The position numbers and the translations under genes were made by a program. The notes beneath the pieces are model-generated. The model had not been told where the DNA came from and searched no databases. It saw only the letters and a list, made by a program, of their open reading frames with translations. This document shows, piece after piece, positions 5,943 through 8,555 of a DNA stretch of 8,555 nucleotides (positions are counted from its first letter, which is position 1; each line of letters opens with the position of its first letter). The DNA is taken from positions 1 through 8,555 of the forward strand of contig CALLQQ010000150.1 of the NCBI GenBank assembly GCA_938014915.1, read 5' to 3'. This DNA comes from an uncultured Clostridia bacterium (GTDB lineage Bacteria; Bacillota; Clostridia; Oscillospirales; Ruminococcaceae).

Positions 5943-8392
5943 TATAGTCCGATATCGCCGTTCAAATCTACATTAATATGCACATTGGCGAATTCTTTAT
6001 TCCGCCCCGCCTCTACCATTACATCGGATATAACCTTCCTAAATGCGGATGTATTCTTACACTTGATGATAATTCTATATCGGAATCTTCCATTAAGCTT
6101 GCCTAAAATGGCTTTAGCAGGACCAAGTGCCCTAATCGGCATCTGCCCATCTTCCTGCTGCAATCGTTTTGCAAGCATTTGCGTGAAGATTGTAGCTGCA
6201 TTCTCCGCTCGTATTTCAACAAGGGAGCTAAATCCTATCACGCACAAATCGCAAAATGGCGGGTATAAAAGTGCCTTTCTAATTGCTGCCTCGTCCTCAT
6301 AAAAAGATTCAAAATCTTGCATCGCAGCTAATGTAAGTACATAATGCTCGGGGGAAAATGTCTGAATATATGCTCTAGCTGGTATATCCCCTCTGCCGCC
6401 CCGTCCTACCACTTGCGTCACAAGTGAGAATGTTCTCTCATAACTGCGGAAATCCCCCGCATAGAGTGCTTTATCAACGCTGAGAACCCCGACTAATGTT
6501 ACATTGGGGAAATCAAGCCCTTTAGCAATCATCTGCGTGCCGACCATTATATCATATTCTCCCCTGCCGAAGGCTGAAAAACCCTTTTCATATGCGAATC
6601 TCGAATACGTTGTATCGGCATCCATGCGTAAAATGCGAATAGAGGGGAAAATATCACGCAATTCATCAACAACACGTTGCGTGCCTGCTCCAGTTAATTT
6701 CATATATTCGCTGCCACATTCCTTGCATTTGTGCTGAAGATGCTGCGAATATCCGCAATAATGGCACATCACACGTCCATTCGTTTTATGGAAAGTTAGC
6801 GCAACATTGCAATTTGGGCATATTAGCGGTTCTTTACAAGTCATGCAAGCAACATAGGTATGGTACCCTCTGCGATTTAGAAGAAGTATGCTCTGCTCGC
6901 CATTTTCAAGATTTTTTTCAATCTCCTGCACTAATGGGTAGCTAATCTGCGTTGTGTTCCCATTAGCTAATTCCTGCTGCATATCTACCATGAACACACG
7001 TGGCAGAACTGCATCAGCATATCTTTGGGTTAGCTCGAATAATTTATATCTCCCCGTCTTAGCAAAATAATAGCTATCAATTGACGGTGTTGCCGATCCC
7101 AATAGCAATATCGCATTATGTTTAACGCAACGTAATTTTGCTACCTCTCTAGCATGGTATCTTGGCGAACTCTCCGATTTATAGGTATGTTCGCCCTCCT
7201 CGTCCATGATTATAATTCCTATATTCTCTAGTGGAGCGAATACTGCACTCCTTGTGCCGACAACAATTCTAGCTTCTCCATTTTTAATGCGTTTATATTC
7301 ATCGACTCTTTGACCAAGTGATAATCCCGAATGCATAATTGCAACTAGGTCGCCGAATAGATTCTGAAATATATGTAACATCTGCGGCGTTAGAGAAATC
7401 TCGGGAATTAGCATTATAGCTTGCTTGCCTGCCTTTAAGCACTTATCAATAAGCTTCAAATAAACTTGAGTTTTTCCGCTTCCCGTTACTCCTCTTAGGA
7501 GGGCAACTTGTGGCTTACCCCCATCTAATAATTCGCCTATCCCTTCATAAACTTCGTTCTGGGCGTCGGACAACTGTATATCGTCAACACTTTCACTTTT
7601 TTCCGCCATAGCTTCGGGAGTGCGGAGCACCTCCTGCTCGAATATCTCGACAGCTCCGGACTTTTCAAGATTCCTAACAACGACGGGTGTAACGGAGCAA
7701 ATATAGCATATCTCTTTAATGGAGGCACATTCCTCGCCCATTAGGCAATCTACAACTTGCTTTTGCTTAGCCGTTAGCTTGAATGTACTTTCACCCGATA
7801 AATACTTCTCACTCAGCCGTGCCATTTGTATTGCCTCGTCGCCGACTTTTCTTTTAAGCGTCTGTACTACTTCAACGACGCCTTTTTCAATGAGCGACTT
7901 GACTACTCTCTCTTTCTCCGAATTACCTTCATAATCAAGCAGCGAATCTACTTCTTTCTGGCTATTGGCATTTGTTAGAAATGCCGCTAATGCACGTTCT
8001 TCATCGTCAAGTTCTATTTTAGATATATCCTGCGTGATTCGATATTTCTGCGATATATTAACACCGAATCCCGATGGCATTATTGTCTTAACCGCCTCGA
8101 AATATGTGCATAGTGTATTATCTTTTAGCCAATGCACTATTTCTAGCATTTCCTCATTCAGTGGGACGTCGCTTGGCATTATAGATGCAATTGGCTTTAT
8201 CCTGCTTATCTCGCCGGAATTTTCTTCAATCGCTAGCACGATACCTATTCTCTTGCGATTCCCTTTGCCGAATGGGACAAGCACCCTGCTACCGCAAATT
8301 ATATGCGATTTTATATCTTCGGGTATCGTATAGCTATAAAGCATATCATATCCGTATGATGCTTTATCTATTGCAATTTTCGCTATCTTCAC
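5942..8392 (-). CDS. priA: Primosomal replication restart helicase PriA
   Basis: 3'-to-5' DNA helicase that recognises stalled forks and reloads the replicative helicase. From the GTG at 8392 it has 816 residues. Residue numbers below count from an in-frame TTG at 8455 (subtract 21 for the GTG). The N-terminal DNA-binding domain (about 22-115) is followed by a winged-helix region (about 130-275). Helicase lobe 1 has Walker A GVTGSGKT (322-329), Walker B MDEEGEHTYK (417-426) and GSATPS (453-458). A zinc insert carries four CxxC pairs: C537/C540, C546/C549, C564/C567 and C577/C580, all eight intact. Lobe 2 has GTQMIAKGLDFP (639-650) and QVVGRGGRGD (681-690). Starts at 8455 (TTG), 8431 (ATG) and 8410 (ATG) lack ribosome binding sites; the GTG follows GGAAGTGG and gives MKIAKIAID, which resembles PriA N-termini, but 8410 cannot be excluded. 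Function is secure, the start is uncertain. Confidence 0.95.
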   Translation of the reverse strand: MKIAKIAIDKASYGYDMLYSYTIPEDIKSHIICGSRVLVPFGKGNRKRIGIVLAIEENSGEISRIKPIASIMPSDVPLNEEMLEIVHWLKDNTLCTYFEAVKTIMPSGFGVNISQKYRITQDISKIELDDEERALAAFLTNANSQKEVDSLLDYEGNSEKERVVKSLIEKGVVEVVQTLKRKVGDEAIQMARLSEKYLSGESTFKLTAKQKQVVDCLMGEECASIKEICYICSVTPVVVRNLEKSGAVEIFEQEVLRTPEAMAEKSESVDDIQLSDAQNEVYEGIGELLDGGKPQVALLRGVTGSGKTQVYLKLIDKCLKAGKQAIMLIPEISLTPQMLHIFQNLFGDLVAIMHSGLSLGQRVDEYKRIKNGEARIVVGTRSAVFAPLENIGIIIMDEEGEHTYKSESSPRYHAREVAKLRCVKHNAILLLGSATPSIDSYYFAKTGRYKLFELTQRYADAVLPRVFMVDMQQELANGNTTQISYPLVQEIEKNLENGEQSILLLNRRGYHTYVACMTCKEPLICPNCNVALTFHKTNGRVMCHYCGYSQHLQHKCKECGSEYMKLTGAGTQRVVDELRDIFPSIRILRMDADTTYSRFAYEKGFSAFGRGEYDIMVGTQMIAKGLDFPNVTLVGVLSVDKALYAGDFRSYERTFSLVTQVVGRGGRGDIPARAYIQTFSPEHYVLTLAAMQDFESFYEDEAAIRKALLYPPFCDLCVIGFSSLVEIRAENAATIFTQMLAKRLQQEDGQMPIRALGPAKAILGKLNGRFRYRIIIKCKNTSAFRKVISDVMVEAGRNKEFANVHINVDLNGDIGL

Positions 8393-8475
8393 GATACCAC
8401 TTCCATTCATATTAGCATTTAAATCCGCCATGCAAGCAAGGCAGATTTTAATCAATTATCACTATATCAATTCGC

Positions 8476-8481
8476 ATTATA
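8476..8481 (-). promoter_or_regulatory. priA: Possible -10 element upstream of priA
   Basis: A perfect TATAAT reading toward priA. Transcription would begin near 8469, leaving a leader of roughly 60-75 nt to the likely priA start. No good -35 hexamer is present at 16-18 bp spacing, and no extended TGn motif is seen, so strength would depend on an activator or it may be chance in AT-rich DNA. If used, it would drive the whole block. Confidence 0.4.
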
Positions 8482-8492
8482 AGTACGGGTAA

Positions 8493-8555
8493 TTAGCAAT
8501 CATTAAGAGTACTTTCTCTTAATGACACATCTTCACGAATTTTAAATTTACCCGC
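8493..8555 (-). other. Upstream region, possibly the tail of another minus-strand gene
   Basis: One minus-strand frame is open from the right edge for 20 codons and ends in TAA at 8493-8495, with a charged peptide (KFKIREDVSLRES near its start). This is too short to identify, and a chance open frame of this length is common. If real, the upstream gene would end about 100 nt before priA and its last codons would overlap the inverted repeat at 8500-8525. Confidence 0.2.
8500..8525. repeat. 10-bp-arm inverted repeat upstream of priA
   Basis: TCATTAAGAG and CTCTTAATGA are perfect complements separated by a six-base spacer. The stem has only three G/C pairs of ten and no T-run follows on either strand, so it is not a typical intrinsic terminator. 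Relative to the candidate -10 at 8476-8481, it covers about -31 to -56 and reaches the -35 area, a position expected of an operator. I do not recognise it as the site of any known regulator. Confidence 0.5.

Noticed and set aside
5617..5976. Plus-strand open frame of 119 codons spanning the def 5' region and the priA-def gap
   Set aside because: It is antisense to def and the priA end, has no recognisable domain, and the real genes on the other strand are certain.
7965..8333. Plus-strand open frame of 122 codons, serine-rich
   Set aside because: It is a reverse-strand shadow of the priA N-terminal region; low-complexity serine runs come from the complement of priA codons.
8500..8525. Intrinsic terminator
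   Set aside because: The stem is AT-rich and neither strand has a T-run after it, so the structure does not fit a Rho-independent terminator.
1..8555. Defence system, mobile element, CRISPR array, tRNA or rRNA
   Set aside because: Apart from short gaps, the window is filled by recognisable housekeeping genes and the two peptidase paralogues; no transposase, integrase, direct-repeat array or tRNA-like fold was seen.

Overview
This is a compact, moderately AT-rich bacterial segment in which every convincing gene lies on the minus strand. Gene order in the direction of transcription (right to left) is priA, def, fmt, a membrane zinc metallopeptidase of the YugP type, a degenerate paralogue of that peptidase, rsmB, rlmN, and the 5' part of a PP2C phosphatase gene (prpC/stp) cut by the left edge. 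The order priA-def-fmt-(peptidase)-rsmB-rlmN-prpC is a conserved housekeeping block of low-GC Firmicutes, especially Clostridia. Together with AGGAGG-type ribosome binding sites, heavy use of ATA/TTA codons and the protein sequences, it points to an uncultured or less-studied member of Clostridia. I cannot name the genus.

Layout. Positions 8456-8555 are an upstream region with a 10-bp-arm inverted repeat and a consensus -10 hexamer, the likely start of the transcription unit. priA (replication restart helicase) follows, then a 74-nt gap, then def and fmt, which nearly overlap. After a 30-nt gap comes the zinc metallopeptidase, then 31 nt and the inactive-looking paralogue. rsmB and rlmN follow with almost no spacing. 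prpC begins 16 nt after rlmN and runs off the window. No gap exceeds about 100 nt and I see no convincing intrinsic terminator, so the block reads as one operon.

How the genes fit together. def and fmt form the N-formyl cycle of protein synthesis: Fmt formylates Met-tRNAi and Def removes the formyl group from new proteins. rsmB and rlmN modify 16S and 23S rRNA (RlmN also tRNA in some species). PrpC normally reverses phosphorylation by the PrkC kinase, which in relatives is encoded just downstream, here outside the window. PriA reloads the replisome. The window is therefore mostly core information processing.

The one departure from the ordinary is the tandem pair of YugP-type membrane proteins. 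The first keeps the HEVGH zinc motif and a candidate third ligand. The second has RExxK instead of HExxH, has lost the candidate third ligand and the last membrane helix, yet keeps an intact reading frame and a ribosome binding site. That looks like an active peptidase with a co-expressed pseudo-enzyme, and it is the main item for follow-up. I did not find evidence for a defence system, mobile element, CRISPR array or RNA gene.
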